DNA from: Burkholderia oklahomensis C6786
Lineage (GTDB): Bacteria; Pseudomonadota; Gammaproteobacteria; Burkholderiales; Burkholderiaceae
Direction: 5' to 3'
Length of the DNA stretch: 64,000 nucleotides
Assembly: GCF_000959365.1 (NCBI RefSeq)
Contig: NZ_CP009555.1
Location: 124,001 to 188,000, forward strand
Below the pieces are notes generated by a model, which was not told the origin of the DNA, did no database searches, and saw only the letters and a program-made list of their open reading frames with translations. Within the stretch, counting starts at the first letter, position 1; each line of letters starts with the position of its first letter. This document shows, piece by piece, positions 8,108 through 17,974 of the stretch. Position numbers and translations under genes: made by a program.

Positions 8108-9559
8108 ATGCACGTCTTCGTACCAGACACGAACTTCTTTCTGCAATGCAAAGACTACGATCAACTCGACTGGTCGTTGGCAACCAGCGACTCCGAGATC
8201 ACAATTGCCGTACCCCGTGTCGTGCAGCGAGAGATTGATCGTCATAAGGACGGTGGCAACGCCCGCCGCGCGTCAAGAGCCCGGAAGGCATGGACAACAT
8301 TTGCCCAGATTATCGATTCCGTCGACAACCGCATTACGACGCGGTCCAAGGGCTGCACCATCAGTCTTGAACTATTGATGCCGAGGCTGAAGGCCGACGA
8401 CTTCCCTCATCTTGACTTGCAGAGCCCAGACGATCAGATCGTCGCAGAAGCCTTCTGGCTACAGCAGCAACGTCCCGATGCTATCGTGACGTTTCTTTCG
8501 AACGATACCCCCGCACTTACAACCGCGAAGTCGATGGCACTACCGTTCCGCCGTCCGCCGCTGCAATGGGCGCTGCCTCCAGAGAAGGACGAACGCGACA
8601 AAATGATCGACGAGCTACGCAAGAAGATCGATCTGCTGTCCAACCAGTATCCTGCGCTCACATTCACATTACCTGATATCCCAGACAATCGCATTTCGAC
8701 ACGAACCATCCGGTTTCCGGCTCTGACTCGATCCGAGATCCAACTCTTAGTGAAAGACATGAAAGAGCTGTTTCCGATGGAAGCGCACTTCCCGCAAGAC
8801 CCTCCAAAGCGTGAGAGCGGCCGACACTTCGGCTTTGCAGCAATCGCAACCTCCCACGAGCGGTGGGAACCGGCCAGGTCGGAGGACATCGAGTATTACC
8901 AAAAAAAGGCCTATCCTGAATGGCTGCGACAGATTCAATCGGAATTGGAAAACGTCCATCAGAGGCTGAATAACGACTCACTTCTGAAGTTTACTGTCGC
9001 CATCGAAAACGTCGGGAGACAACCAGCAATGAATTTGTTGATCTCCTATCGGACCGAAGGTTCAATCATCTTCGATGTGCCGAGTACCAAGCAAGGCGAC
9101 GAGGAATCTGGTGGTAGTAAGCCACTATTCTCCGATGCCCCTACACCGCCGAGCGGCAAATACGCGAATCTCATGGATCGATTCGTACAGATACATTCCG
9201 TCCGAAATACTCCGTTCGGTATCGACCTTGACCGTCTTATTCCTACCCTAGCGGGCAGCCGAGCAATTGAACGTCGCGATCCGAACAGCCTGTACTGGAA
9301 ACATACCCGCCCAACCAGCGAATCTAGAGAATGGGTGCTCGAGTGTGACGCGTTTCGGCATCAGCATGAGCCTCATACCCTCGAGATCGTCGTCCGCCCC
9401 GATGTCACAACCGGAGACACTGCTAGCGGCGCCATTCGGTGTTCGGCGCATGCGTCGAACCTGCCCGCGTGCACCGAACTCGTCGTTCCCGTACGCATTC
9501 AGATCGAGCGTGGGAACACGGTACAGCGAGTTCGAGAAGAGCTATTCCGATTACGCTGA
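8108..9559 (+). CDS. Large PIN-domain protein with unknown C-terminal domain
   Basis: A 483-residue protein with an N-terminal PIN nuclease domain (residues 1-150). The acidic residues are Asp7 (VPDTNFFL), Glu42 (VVQREIDRH), Asp109 (SPDDQIVAEA) and Asp133 (FLSNDTPAL), as expected for an active magnesium-dependent RNase. A short coiled coil follows (about 160-185), then about 290 residues of mixed fold with no motif I can name. A typical VapC is about 130-150 residues, so this is not a simple toxin. The membrane coiled-coil gene upstream in the same direction may be its partner; the helicase pseudogene converges on it 30 bp downstream. Confidence 0.75.
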   Translation: MHVFVPDTNFFLQCKDYDQLDWSLATSDSEITIAVPRVVQREIDRHKDGGNARRASRARKAWTTFAQIIDSVDNRITTRSKGCTISLELLMPRLKADDFPHLDLQSPDDQIVAEAFWLQQQRPDAIVTFLSNDTPALTTAKSMALPFRRPPLQWALPPEKDERDKMIDELRKKIDLLSNQYPALTFTLPDIPDNRISTRTIRFPALTRSEIQLLVKDMKELFPMEAHFPQDPPKRESGRHFGFAAIATSHERWEPARSEDIEYYQKKAYPEWLRQIQSELENVHQRLNNDSLLKFTVAIENVGRQPAMNLLISYRTEGSIIFDVPSTKQGDEESGGSKPLFSDAPTPPSGKYANLMDRFVQIHSVRNTPFGIDLDRLIPTLAGSRAIERRDPNSLYWKHTRPTSESREWVLECDAFRHQHEPHTLEIVVRPDVTTGDTASGAIRCSAHASNLPACTELVVPVRIQIERGNTVQRVREELFRLR

Positions 9560-11381
9560 AGAACAGGCGACCGCCCCAACCACGCCCCGCTATCGCTTGC
9601 GCTCGTCTCGAAAATACGGCCTGTCAGTCGGAATGTACGCAGATGCACGGGGCCGCCCCTGAGCTCCGGTGGGAGCACCAATGAACCAAAAACACTGGCG
9701 AGCTGCCCGCGTAATAGCAACGTAGGCAAGCCGGAGGATCTCGTGGCGCTGGGCTGTGTCGAACGGCGTAATGTCGTTATCGGCACCCAGCCCTGCCGCG
9801 ATATATGCCTGATTCTTGTACGGGGAGTCCGTCATGTGGACGCAGTCACCAATTAGAAATACCGCGTCCGCCTCCAACCCCTTCGAGCGATGGTAGGTGA
9901 GCAGCTTCAGACGCTGCTTCTTTTCAGGAAGACGCTCGTCGACTTTAATCAAGTCGGCCAGCAATTCCTTCATCGCCTCTCCGTCGTCGCCTCGCCGGAA
10001 AAGAACCATAACTGAGTCGCCCTTGGCATATCGCTCGCGGACACGCTCCGCGAGGGCCGCATCGTCTCGATCAAGCACCACCACGGGAACTGGATCCGCC
10101 GCCGCCGTGCCTGCGGATCGAGCCTTCTTGCCAGGAATCGCCGGCGCCGATCTAACGATGTGCTCGGCCGCATCGATGACGTACTGGTGGCTGCGAAAAT
10201 TCTCGCTCAGCATCACCTGTGTTGTGGCAGGAGATTCGAATTCGTCCTCAAACTCGAGGAAATATTTTGGCGAGCTGCCCCGCCAGCTGTAAATCGATTG
10301 CCAGTCGTCACCCACACAAAGCAAGGAGCTATGCATAGCGTTGCGCCCAGCATGCAGCGCCGCGCCACGACGCCGAATCTCAGTCAACACGGCCCGAACC
10401 CATGACACGATCTGCGGTGAGATGTCCTGGAACTCATCGACCATCAGGTGCGACATCGTGCGCAACACCGGATCTGGCACAAGGCGCAAATTGGCTCGTG
10501 AGTGCTCTCCGAACAGCGCGAACATGCGATTGAACGTCATGATTTTCGGCTTCTGGGCATCCAGGTGGCTTTCGAATGCTGGCCAGAAAATCGCCAAAGC
10601 CTCGAAGAACAAACGGTCCGGATCAGACGACGTGAATTTCATCTGACCGACGGTCGCAGGCACGTCAAGCCCTAGGTTTTCAATGAACGACGCCGCCGAG
10701 AAAAAACACTGCAACAGGGACTCGGGCCTGATCTCCCCTGCGATTTGATACTCGAACCCCGGAGGGGCACTCGCGCCGTCGGCCAACCACTTCAGCAGAC
10801 CATCCGTTGCGTTCGGTTCGGTAAGCCAGACGACAGGTACGTCACAGCAAGCACGAAAGATTGTTTGCTTGAGCCCCAGTTCCTGCCCCAGTCGATATTT
10901 GCTTCCCGGCCTGCTGAACGCCGAACCTGGAAGTTTGTCAGGCATCAATATCACGGGCATATCGAGAGCGGTGATTCTGCCGTGAACGTAAAACGTGCGC
11001 CCTTGGACCTTGATGACTTCGCGGCACTCAGTAACGCCAGCGATCGGCCATTTGCCAGCGCTTCGCCATTCGGCTTCAACTGCGTCCATCACGGCAACGT
11101 CATTCTCCGAAGCATTCTTGACCAGCCGAAGCTTTTTCTTCACCTCCTCATCATGCTCAACCGGCGGAAGGATCAACGAGCGCCTATACAGGATCTGGAC
11201 GAGTGCACGAAATGCTTCGTTGTCAGCGTACAGCTTGGTGAAGGTCTCGTTCAAAAGCTCCTGTTGCAGACTGTTCAGGCGAGTTTCGAACGGCAGTCGA
11301 TCTTCGTCCTCACCATCGGCGACACTATCCCGCTTCTTGACGAACTCAAATGCACTCACCTTCGCGTACCCAGGCAAGCCT

Positions 11382-11386
11382 CGAAC
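11382..11386. repeat. Target-site duplication (left copy)
   Basis: CGAAC directly abuts the TGGA end of the IS; the identical pentamer is at 12723-12727 on the other side. Both copies belong to the interrupted helicase gene. Confidence 0.9.
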
Positions 11387-11417
11387 TGGATTTGCCCCTG
11401 TACCTCCGGACACCGCC

Positions 11418-12305
11418 TCACACTTGAGTTGATGAATCGGTGCTGCGCCTGAACTCGCGTGGCGAGCGGTACTTCAGCGCGCTATGAGGGTGCTGCTCGT
11501 TGTAATGCTCGAAAGCGACGGCGAGATTGCGCGCTGCGGTTGCTGCATCTGGCTTCGGCATGAAGGCGACATAGTCACGCTTCATCGTTTTCACGAAGCT
11601 TTCCGCCATGCCGTTACTTTGCGGGCTGCACACCGGTGTGGTCAATGGTTTCAAACCAATGTCAGATGCAAAGGTCCTGGTTTTCTCCGCCGTATAACCC
11701 GAGCCGTTGTCCGTCAGCCATTCAATTTCAGCCGGGGCCTTCGGGACGTTGCCAAAGCGCTTTTCGACGGCTGCCAGCATGACGTCGCGCACCACATCGC
11801 CACTGTGGCCACCGGTTGTCGCCACCCAGCTCATCGCCTCACGGTCACAGCAATCCAAAGCGAACGTGACACGCAGCGGCTCACCGTTGTCGCAACGAAA
11901 CTCGAAGCCGTCCGAGCACCAGCGCTGGTTGCTCTTCGCCACCGCGACCTTGCCATCATGTCGGCGCTGCGGGCGTGGAGGGAGCGCTTTGGGCTGTAGC
12001 AGCAGGCCGTGAACGCGCATTACCCGGTACACCCGTTTGGCATTGACGGGGGCCGCGCTCTGGTTCTCCCGCTGCCGACGTAACAGGCCCCACACACGAC
12101 GGTAGCCGTAGCTCGGCAGGTCAGCGACGCTCAGCCGAATTTCTTCGACCAGACCGGCGTCGTCGGTCCTTCTGGCCGTACGCCCGTCTCGCCAGTCTGC
12201 CGGCCGTGCCAGCCTGTCCGCCACATTCGAGCGCGCTACACCGAGAACGTCACAGACCCGCTTCACTGGTCGTCCCCTGGCAATGAGGGTGAGCGCGCAA
12301 TCCAT
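11418..12305 (-). CDS. IS3-family transposase OrfB (DDE integrase)
   Basis: A 295-residue reading frame carrying the catalytic core of an IS2-group transposase. The N-terminal HTH_21 segment contains [13 protein letters not shown]; the rve integrase core contains the DDE residues in [21 protein letters not shown] and the Glu of [16 protein letters not shown]. The normal product is the OrfAB fusion made by -1 frameshifting in the 43-bp overlap with orfA (12263-12305). The frame ends 30 bp from the element's right end. All core residues are present, so the element may be active. Confidence 0.93.
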   Translation of the reverse strand: MDCALTLIARGRPVKRVCDVLGVARSNVADRLARPADWRDGRTARRTDDAGLVEEIRLSVADLPSYGYRRVWGLLRRQRENQSAAPVNAKRVYRVMRVHGLLLQPKALPPRPQRRHDGKVAVAKSNQRWCSDGFEFRCDNGEPLRVTFALDCCDREAMSWVATTGGHSGDVVRDVMLAAVEKRFGNVPKAPAEIEWLTDNGSGYTAEKTRTFASDIGLKPLTTPVCSPQSNGMAESFVKTMKRDYVAFMPKPDAATAARNLAVAFEHYNEQHPHSALKYRSPREFRRSTDSSTQV

Positions 12306-12658
12306 TTTCGCGACTTCGCCACCTCCACCGCCTCACGAAGAATCTCGTTCTCCATGGTCTTCTTTCCGAGCAGTCGCTGAAGCTCCCTGATTTGTTTGAG
12401 TGCGTCGCTCAGCTCCGACGCCGGCACGACTTCCTCGCCGGCACTGACAGCCGACAGGCTGCCGTCCTGATATAGCTTGCGCCAGTGAAACAGCTGATTC
12501 GGATTGACGCCGTGCTGGCGTGCAACCATCGAGACCGACTTGTTCGGCTCGAAACTCTCTCGCACCATCGCCAGCTTCTCTTCCGCTGACCACCGCCGCC
12601 GGCGCTCCGGCCCCGTCAACACTTCCATCACTTCTTGCTTGTTGTTAGTCAAAAACAC
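12263..12658 (-). CDS. IS3-family transposase OrfA (HTH protein)
   Basis: A 131-residue protein with a helix-turn-helix ([20 protein letters not shown]) and a C-terminal leucine-zipper-like helix ([26 protein letters not shown]), the usual OrfA layout for terminal-repeat recognition and multimerisation. Its end overlaps orfB in a different frame; the A-run in the overlap near 12303 (CGCGAAAATGG) is the likely slip site for the OrfAB fusion. The start used here follows a run of other possible codons near the element's left end, so the exact N-terminus is uncertain. Confidence 0.9.
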   Translation of the reverse strand: MFLTNNKQEVMEVLTGPERRRRWSAEEKLAMVRESFEPNKSVSMVARQHGVNPNQLFHWRKLYQDGSLSAVSAGEEVVPASELSDALKQIRELQRLLGKKTMENEILREAVEVAKSRKWIARSPSLPGDDQ

Positions 12659-12722
12659 AGTCGTGTGCCTACCCGCTATTTTAAGTGGGAGACTGTGTCC
12701 GGTGATTCAGGGGGCCGCTCCA

Positions 12723-12727
12723 CGAAC
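12723..12727. repeat. Target-site duplication (right copy)
   Basis: Second copy of CGAAC, flanking the insertion sequence at its orfA end. A duplication of 5 bp is normal for the IS2 group. Confidence 0.9.
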
Positions 12728-13565
12728 GAAGGTCAGAATCTTTGAATGAAAGGTACAAACAACGTCTTTCGCCTCTTTGAAAGGTAAGTCGATACCCCAA
12801 AGCGCAAACGTCTCGATCAGCTTCGCAACGAAGTCCCAGCGCGACATGTTCGTAAACGTCACGACAGTAAGCGACGACAGCTCGAATCCGAGATAGTGAT
12901 GCAGCAGTAGTATGCGGAGCACCAGTGTCGTCGATTTCCCGGAGCCCGCCCCCGCCACAACACAGGTCGAAGGCGTCGTACTGAAGATCATTCGCCATTG
13001 ATCGTCGGTAGGCTGCTTGTACGCCGGCAGCTTCGCCTGGACATCTGCTATGACGCGTTGCCGGAGCGATTCATCGATCGGAAGGGACCAACTATCGAAC
13101 AGATTGTTGTCAATACCTGGCCTTGCAAATTCATTACTACGCCGATCGACGACTTCCAAGACCTGCTTACCCTCTTCCAACCCTTCCGCATATCCGACCT
13201 TATGCCCAGCCTTCTCGCCTGCCCTCTTTCCCATCGCATAGCCAGCTACATGACCTTGCTCAAATGAAGGATCATGCAACACTCCAAGGCGCGTCAACGC
13301 TCGCGAGAGCATCGATGCAACGAGCCGCACTCGGAAAGGTTGGTGTTTGCTGGAAGCAAGCGGCACCGACGAAAAGAATTTACTCTGATCAGCTTCGGAC
13401 AAGAGGACGCCTTACGTAGAAGTTCGTTGTTCACAATCACGCCTCGGTCTATTCTGACATATGCAGCAGCAATGTGACGGATTGATTTTAGCCTTTCACA
13501 CAAGCAGATATTTTCTCTACAATGTCACATCACCCTTCACACACCACAACCGATAGACAATACAG

Positions 13566-13904
13566 ATGACAACAAGCGAAAACATTGCCGCAGAAATAGC
13601 CGAGCTCGAGCAGAAGCTCAAAGAGCTGCGAAAAGCCGCCGACGAACAACTTGCCCGAGAGAAGGCAAGCATCATCGGTCAAATCAATGAACTGATAGCC
13701 AAGTACGGCGTCTCGCCCCACGAACTGGCCTTCCCCAAAACAACTAAGGGCAGCAAGGCATCGTCCTCTAAATTCCAGAAAGGAACTCCTGGTAAGCCCA
13801 AATACCGCGATCCCAAGACTGGAGCGACCTGGACGGGCAAGGGCAAGCCCCCGGCCTGGATCCGAGATGCAGCTAATCGTGACGAGTTCTTGATCCAAGG
13901 CTAA
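13566..13904 (+). CDS. H-NS family nucleoid protein
   Basis: A 112-residue H-NS-type protein. Residues 1-45 form the N-terminal oligomerisation coiled coil (ENIAAEIAELEQKLKELRKAADEQLAREK). A basic linker follows, and the C-terminal DNA-binding domain has the Burkholderia/Bordetella-type signature YRDPKTGATWTGKGKPPAWI (about 79-98). Such proteins bind AT-rich, transferred DNA and silence it. The gene sits in an island of lower GC than the neighbouring prophage and is followed by an intrinsic terminator, so it is monocistronic. It is probably an island-borne paralogue that helps silence these genes or modulates host H-NS; this role is inferred. Confidence 0.93.
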   Translation: MTTSENIAAEIAELEQKLKELRKAADEQLAREKASIIGQINELIAKYGVSPHELAFPKTTKGSKASSSKFQKGTPGKPKYRDPKTGATWTGKGKPPAWIRDAANRDEFLIQG

Positions 13905-13910
13905 TGAAAC

Positions 13911-13939
13911 GACGAGGAGGGACGTCCCTCTTCGTTATT
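13911..13939 (+). terminator. Intrinsic terminator of the H-NS gene
   Basis: GACGAGGAGGGACGTCCCTCTTCG forms a near-perfect hairpin centred on ACGT, followed by TTATT, 7 bp after the H-NS stop codon. Confidence 0.7.
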
Positions 13940-14051
13940 CGCTCCGAACCTGAGGCACTCAGAGGCACCTTCGTGCGGCTCTATTACGGGCACGCACCGA
14001 TCCTTCGTTCTTCCGGTAAAATCAGTTTTCCGAAAACGAACCTAACCCTCC

Positions 14052-14243
14052 ATGCAAGTCCGTGTCGCATACGAACACAGCCTTTCCGATGCTCCGGATG
14101 ACTTCATAGCCAATGTACCGTCTCAGGTCATTGAAAACGTTCCGGCGAACATCCCGCCAGCATTGTTGCCAGAGTACCTCACTGACCTGATTCTGAAGCG
14201 CTCACCTCAGATCGGAAAGCTCCGTAATCTTCGATTACTTTGA
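14052..14243 (+). CDS. Possible 63-residue protein
   Basis: An ORF of 63 residues beginning MQVRVAYEHSLSDAPDDF, with CTAACCCTCC rather than a good ribosome site upstream. The segment VPSQVIENVPANIPPALLPEYLTDLILKRSPQIGKL has codon use and composition compatible with a real helical protein, but I recognise no family. It sits between the H-NS terminator and the long hairpin-rich non-coding region. It could be a remnant. Confidence 0.3.
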   Translation: MQVRVAYEHSLSDAPDDFIANVPSQVIENVPANIPPALLPEYLTDLILKRSPQIGKLRNLRLL

Positions 14244-15189
14244 GTCCGAAGATTGCCATGATGCGCGCAGTAGAGAATGGTATTCATTCGTCCTATCGGA
14301 CATAAAGTAGATGGTAAGCTTAATTTAATAGTCAGTCTCGCGGTCAACTCGACCGCTTCGAGTAGAAGACTACGCTGCGTGTCCTTAGCGCCCACGAAGC
14401 GCGTTGGACACTTCGCTATTTCAAAGTTAGATCTCGCCCCTCCCTGGGGACTCGATAAGTTGACGCTTCACGAGCAGTCCTCGTTCCGCTTATTAAAATT
14501 AGTCGGTGACCTTCGAGGGTCACCGATAAAAAGGTAACGCTACGCTTATGCTTGACAGCATAAGCTCCGCTCTAAGTGCCTCGCTTTGCTTGCGCTCGCT
14601 CGGAGAACGGGGTTGGTTCAAACCATGAGCAACGCAATAAATTTTTATACCAAACCCGAGTTTATAAACAAATTGTTTCCGTACAAACTATCGGGCGTAA
14701 ACGCCCTATCGTCCGAACGGAAGTAATTTGTGTGTTTCAGACGATTCTTCGAAAAAGATTCGAGACACTTATTCATTTCGGCGCTCGGGGCGCACGCGTC
14801 ATGGCACATCCTCGTAGTAGTCGATATGGCAAGTTACAACAGTACACACGGTCAGCGGCTCTCGTACGGTCGCTCCTGTTAGACGGGCCACTGATCCGCA
14901 CCCCAGAAATTTCCATCTCGCCCCGTGTCACACAACCTGCTTTTTTGCTTTGTGAGAAGCAAAAAAGCAACCTCTCATCAGAAGTCAGCGAACAGCACGG
15001 TCTCCGCAAAGCTTGCGGCGCACCGCTCCATCTGTAGCTGGCGGCCGGGGCCCCTACGCATCAAGGATCATCAGGTCACTACGTCCCCATTTTTAATGGT
15101 CACAATAATGGGCTCTCTAGACGTATACGTGCACCTGCCCGCGACCGCGCACTTATTGCCCCCTTCGTCCTTGCTGTTTTCCCGGCCGT
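14244..15189. other. Hairpin-rich, AT-rich non-coding region
   Basis: No convincing gene in about 950 bp. Several strong inverted repeats are visible. TCGGTGACC/GGTCACCGA with a 6-nt loop lies at 14503-14526, followed by TAAAAA (a rightward terminator shape). GCTTATGC/GCATAAGC is at 14544-14565 and GGGCGT/ACGCCC at 14693-14706. TGCTTTTTTGC/GCAAAAAAGCA, a perfect 11-bp stem with a 10-nt loop, is at 14938-14969. It lies upstream of a DUF3987 protein of the kind often linked to island or satellite replication. An island origin of replication or a structured RNA is possible; no reverse transcriptase gene is near, which argues against a retron. Confidence 0.45.
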
Positions 15190-16791
15190 CTACTCACGTT
15201 GAAAGCTGTAGGCGGAGTATGGCGAATCAATTACAAGCTCCACGAACTTCGTTTTTCTTTTGGAACCGGCGACAGCCTCCTCTCGAATATTAATTTTGTG
15301 CTGTTCGACGAGCAAGTCAAGCGCCATCTGAAACCGTTCCTTATCCTCTCGAAGATCGGATCTCGTACAAAAATTACGCAATTGAGACGCGGGGATTCGA
15401 ATATTATCAAATCCGGTCATTGCTCTCTCTGGTACACTCCCATTATTTTTTGCCGCCAATCGCTCCCGGAACTTTATAAATACATGATTTGCCGCCTCTT
15501 TAATTGATTTTTCCGGGTTAAAGATTCGCGAAAATTCCGCCAAATACCATTCAGCCACACTGATAGCATCAGCCACCACAGACTCTGGGATTTCTACGTC
15601 CGGCATTCCCCCGACAATCGCTCCGTCAGCGCGTAGATCCGCGCTTTCAAAAAAATGAAAAAGTGCCGCCAGCCTCGCAACGTGCTCAGAATATCGATTG
15701 ATGAACTCTCGTTCGTATACATACGGACCACCGTCTGCCGCACCCATTTCTTTTTTGTCGTAATCTCGAGCCCATGCTTGTTGTGCTGCTGGCGAGAAAT
15801 AGAGGCGCACTCTGGACGAAGATCTCTTCTCAAGACTCTGATGCCCAAACCGTAAAAAGTCCAAAATGCGCTTATTGAATTTATCAATCCAGTCTGTGGC
15901 TCGACCAACTCCATCCGTCGTGCGTTGACCATAGAGTGTATCAGGCCGAGAGATCAGCATCCGTGGGATGAAGCCAACCCCTTTCGCCCTCTCTCCTTTT
16001 TTCGCGAGGAATCCATCGAATACCGTTGGCTGAATCATTAACGACATCGTAAAGCGCGGATCTTTCACCCAAAATGACTCTCGGTCGGTGCGACCGACAA
16101 CGTCGATACTCTGTCCGTCCCATAGTCTATCGAGACGCGCCATATCGGATTCATTCCGCGCATTTAGAAAATCCGCCGCCTCGTTTGAAATAAGTCCTGC
16201 GGCGGGCCAGTTCTCACATAGACTACGTTCAAGCTCTCGCATTGGAATGCTCGAATACAGAACTCGCTGTAGTTTCGGTTCAGTAATGGAAGATGAAAGG
16301 CTGCGCAATTCCCCAAGCTGGAGCTCGATCCGCTCCAGCGTTTCGACGGCTTCTCTGTCGCTCGGATTGTGGCTGACTTTCGTCAGAAGACGTGTGTAGG
16401 CTCTCTCTAACGCAATCTCTTTGATTCGAAATGACTTGCGTTCATTTCGATAATTCTCAACGAGATCCTTATACTCCTCCCTCTTGCCGAAATCGTATTC
16501 CTCTATGGTGGACATCACGACCCTGTCGGCGCGAGTTTTTCGCGATCCCGTGTCGACGACAGCCAGCATGAATAACGAACAGGGAGACAATTCCCCAAAG
16601 CCCCGGTCGACCATAATTAAATCCTGGCATGCGACTGACACCGCGCAGAGAGTCGCCTGCACGGCAATCGGGACCGCCAGCTTATCGTTTTGGCAAATCT
16701 GGAGAACTGCACCGCGTATAGTTTCCGGCAAAGATTGCCACGGGAAATCCGTCGCCGGCTCATACTCGGGAAAGGGTAACCGTTGATTCAT
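15190..16791 (-). CDS. DUF3987 (YfjI-like) island protein
   Basis: A 533-residue protein of the DUF3987 type found in genomic islands and phage satellites. The N-terminus contains PWQSLPETIRGAVLQICQNDKLAVPIAVQATLCAVSVACQDL, the usual opening of the family, and SPCSLFMLAVVDTGSRKTRAD replaces a canonical Walker A (GSRKTR rather than GxGKS/T). The region WPAAGLISNEAADFLN probably includes the Walker B-like element. The family has a RecA/helicase-like fold and is thought to act in element replication or maintenance. The start ATG lies 159 bp from the next gene; the shared strand and order suggest one transcription unit with the HTH gene at 16951. Confidence 0.75.
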   Translation of the reverse strand: MNQRLPFPEYEPATDFPWQSLPETIRGAVLQICQNDKLAVPIAVQATLCAVSVACQDLIMVDRGFGELSPCSLFMLAVVDTGSRKTRADRVVMSTIEEYDFGKREEYKDLVENYRNERKSFRIKEIALERAYTRLLTKVSHNPSDREAVETLERIELQLGELRSLSSSITEPKLQRVLYSSIPMRELERSLCENWPAAGLISNEAADFLNARNESDMARLDRLWDGQSIDVVGRTDRESFWVKDPRFTMSLMIQPTVFDGFLAKKGERAKGVGFIPRMLISRPDTLYGQRTTDGVGRATDWIDKFNKRILDFLRFGHQSLEKRSSSRVRLYFSPAAQQAWARDYDKKEMGAADGGPYVYEREFINRYSEHVARLAALFHFFESADLRADGAIVGGMPDVEIPESVVADAISVAEWYLAEFSRIFNPEKSIKEAANHVFIKFRERLAAKNNGSVPERAMTGFDNIRIPASQLRNFCTRSDLREDKERFQMALDLLVEQHKINIREEAVAGSKRKTKFVELVIDSPYSAYSFQRE

Positions 16792-16950
16792 TGATTGACT
16801 GTTCGGAGATCGAGGCGATATAGACGCCGCCTTTCCTTCGGTCCATACTGAAAGAATTAGAAAGGAAGAAGCGTCAAGTTCGGGGAAACGCTAGAAACAA
16901 ACGATGCGACAATACCATTGCGACCCAAGTGAAAAACGGCACAGGCAACA

Positions 16951-17721
16951 TCATCCGTCGGTCTTCTTTCTTTTCATCATGCGGTCGACCGAATCGAGCG
17001 GCCACGCGAGCGAGCGATTGTCCTGCTTCTCGGGAGCAACTCCACGGTAGTGGCCGTCTTCCGAGTGCCGTTTGTAGATCGTCTGCGGCTGAACCCCCAA
17101 TGCTAAAGCGAGCTCTTCTGTCGTCAAATGCTGACGAAGTGGATTGATCGCGACCTGGGGGGTATTATCGCCGGACACAATAGGGACGACGGCAATTGAG
17201 CCACGGCGCGCCGCCTTAATAGCACGACGATCAATCTCGTTAAGCTTCTCCAGAATCAGCTCAAGCGGCTGGGCCGTCTTCACGGCATATAGAGCCACCT
17301 CGAACGGCACATGACCGCTCGGGTAGCCAACCATATCTTTGAATACGTCGATCCACTGGAAGCGATGGTGGACAGCAAACCGCTCTTTGAGCTCGTCCTC
17401 GACGCACCAGTCGATGAACTCGATGGGTTTCATTCCGATCTCGGAATCGCGTCCGCGATCTTCGCACCAGTCTTTCCATTGCTTCAGGATTGTTCGAGCT
17501 TCGTGATACTGGCCGATCCCGAAGCCAACAATCTCGGTGCCATCCAGGCTGACACCACCACTTTTCGGAAGCTCGGCACTGTCACCTTGCGGCTGAATGC
17601 CGGATAGCAGCAACGCACCCATCACCGGCGTCCAATTCGCCATATCGAGATAGCCGCGCAGTGTCTCGTGTAGCTTCGCGCTGAATTCGATGATTTCCTG
17701 TGGCGTCTTCTGGTGCGTCAC
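16951..17721 (-). CDS. Island protein with C-terminal helix-turn-helix
   Basis: A 256-residue protein with a GTG start (MTHQKTPQEII). Residues about 1-190 are helical and unrecognised. The C-terminal 65 residues form an AlpA/MerR-like helix-turn-helix (HLTTEELALALGVQPQTIYKRHSEDGHYRG) followed by a basic tail, RMMKRKKTDG. The HTH plus the adjacent DUF3987 gene is a common pairing at the ends of integrative islands, where the regulator controls replication or excision. Its start overlaps by 4 bp the stop of a possible 60-residue ORF upstream. Confidence 0.65.
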   Translation of the reverse strand: MTHQKTPQEIIEFSAKLHETLRGYLDMANWTPVMGALLLSGIQPQGDSAELPKSGGVSLDGTEIVGFGIGQYHEARTILKQWKDWCEDRGRDSEIGMKPIEFIDWCVEDELKERFAVHHRFQWIDVFKDMVGYPSGHVPFEVALYAVKTAQPLELILEKLNEIDRRAIKAARRGSIAVVPIVSGDNTPQVAINPLRQHLTTEELALALGVQPQTIYKRHSEDGHYRGVAPEKQDNRSLAWPLDSVDRMMKRKKTDG

Positions 17722-17900
17722 CCTTCACCCCGCTCCGTTATAGCACTGCCGGCCGATCTGGCTTGCAGAAGCGTCGTATCGTGCCACATCTGAAGCGGAA
17801 CGGACGCACGATGGCTGCCCTGCCCCCCTAAGCTTACTGCGTTGCCATCAGGAGGCGCTTCTGAACTGGATTGAACGCGATCTGCGTTGACCGCGAACAC
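17718..17900 (-). CDS. Possible 60-residue protein
   Basis: A GTG-initiated ORF (MFAVNADRVQSSSEAPPDGN...) whose stop codon overlaps the start of the HTH gene (GTGA), an arrangement typical of coupled genes. The ribosome site (GTAGGT) is weak and the composition uninformative. It begins within the CCTACACGA repeats next to the tRNA fragment, so it could be an artefact of the attachment region. Confidence 0.25.
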   Translation of the reverse strand: MFAVNADRVQSSSEAPPDGNAVSLGGQGSHRASVPLQMWHDTTLLQARSAGSAITERGEG

Positions 17901-17919
17901 CTACACGACGCCTACACGA
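17900..17919. repeat. Tandem CCTACACGA repeats beside the tRNA fragment
   Basis: CCTACACGA occurs at 17900-17908 and 17911-17919 (11-bp period) and again inside the T-arm of the tRNA fragment at 17983-17991. Short direct repeats flanking an attachment core resemble integrase or excisionase arm-type sites. Confidence 0.4.
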
Positions 17920-17974
17920 AATTATTGAGGAGCGGGCATAGGTTTCGAAACGCAAGCTAACCCATTGATTTTAC

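Larger units (their letters stand above)
11387..12722 (-). mobile_element. IS3-family (IS2-group) insertion sequence
   Basis: A complete 1336-bp element. The ends are imperfect inverted repeats starting TGGA: TGGATTTGCCCCTGTACCTC at the 11387 end and TGGAGCGGCCCCCTGAATCA read inward from 12722, both with CCGGACAC further in. They resemble the IS2 ends as I remember them. The 5-bp sequence CGAAC at 11382-11386 is repeated at 12723-12727, a clean target-site duplication. Inside are overlapping orfA and orfB with an HTH protein and a DDE transposase. It has inserted into a UvrD-type helicase gene. Confidence 0.93.
9590..13402 (-). pseudogene. UvrD/Rep-type helicase gene interrupted by an insertion sequence
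   Basis: The N-terminal part (13402 down to 12723) holds the Q-like motif PTDDQWRMIF and Walker A GAGSGKST at residues 151-158. The C-terminal part (11381 down to 9590) holds motif II VDEFQDIS, motif III GDDWQSIYSWRG, motif IV SENFRSH, motif V TYHRSKGLEA and motif VI AYVAITRAA. Removing the IS and one copy of the CGAAC duplication restores a continuous frame across the junction (FVRG-LPGYAK) and an 823-residue superfamily 1A helicase. All motifs are intact, so inactivation looks recent. The N-terminal piece alone would be a 231-residue stub; the C-terminal piece lacks Walker A. It lies among nuclease and defence-like genes, so it may have been part of a defence locus. Confidence 0.9.

Noticed and set aside
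14244..15189. Retron
   Set aside because: Hairpins suggested one, but no reverse transcriptase gene is nearby.
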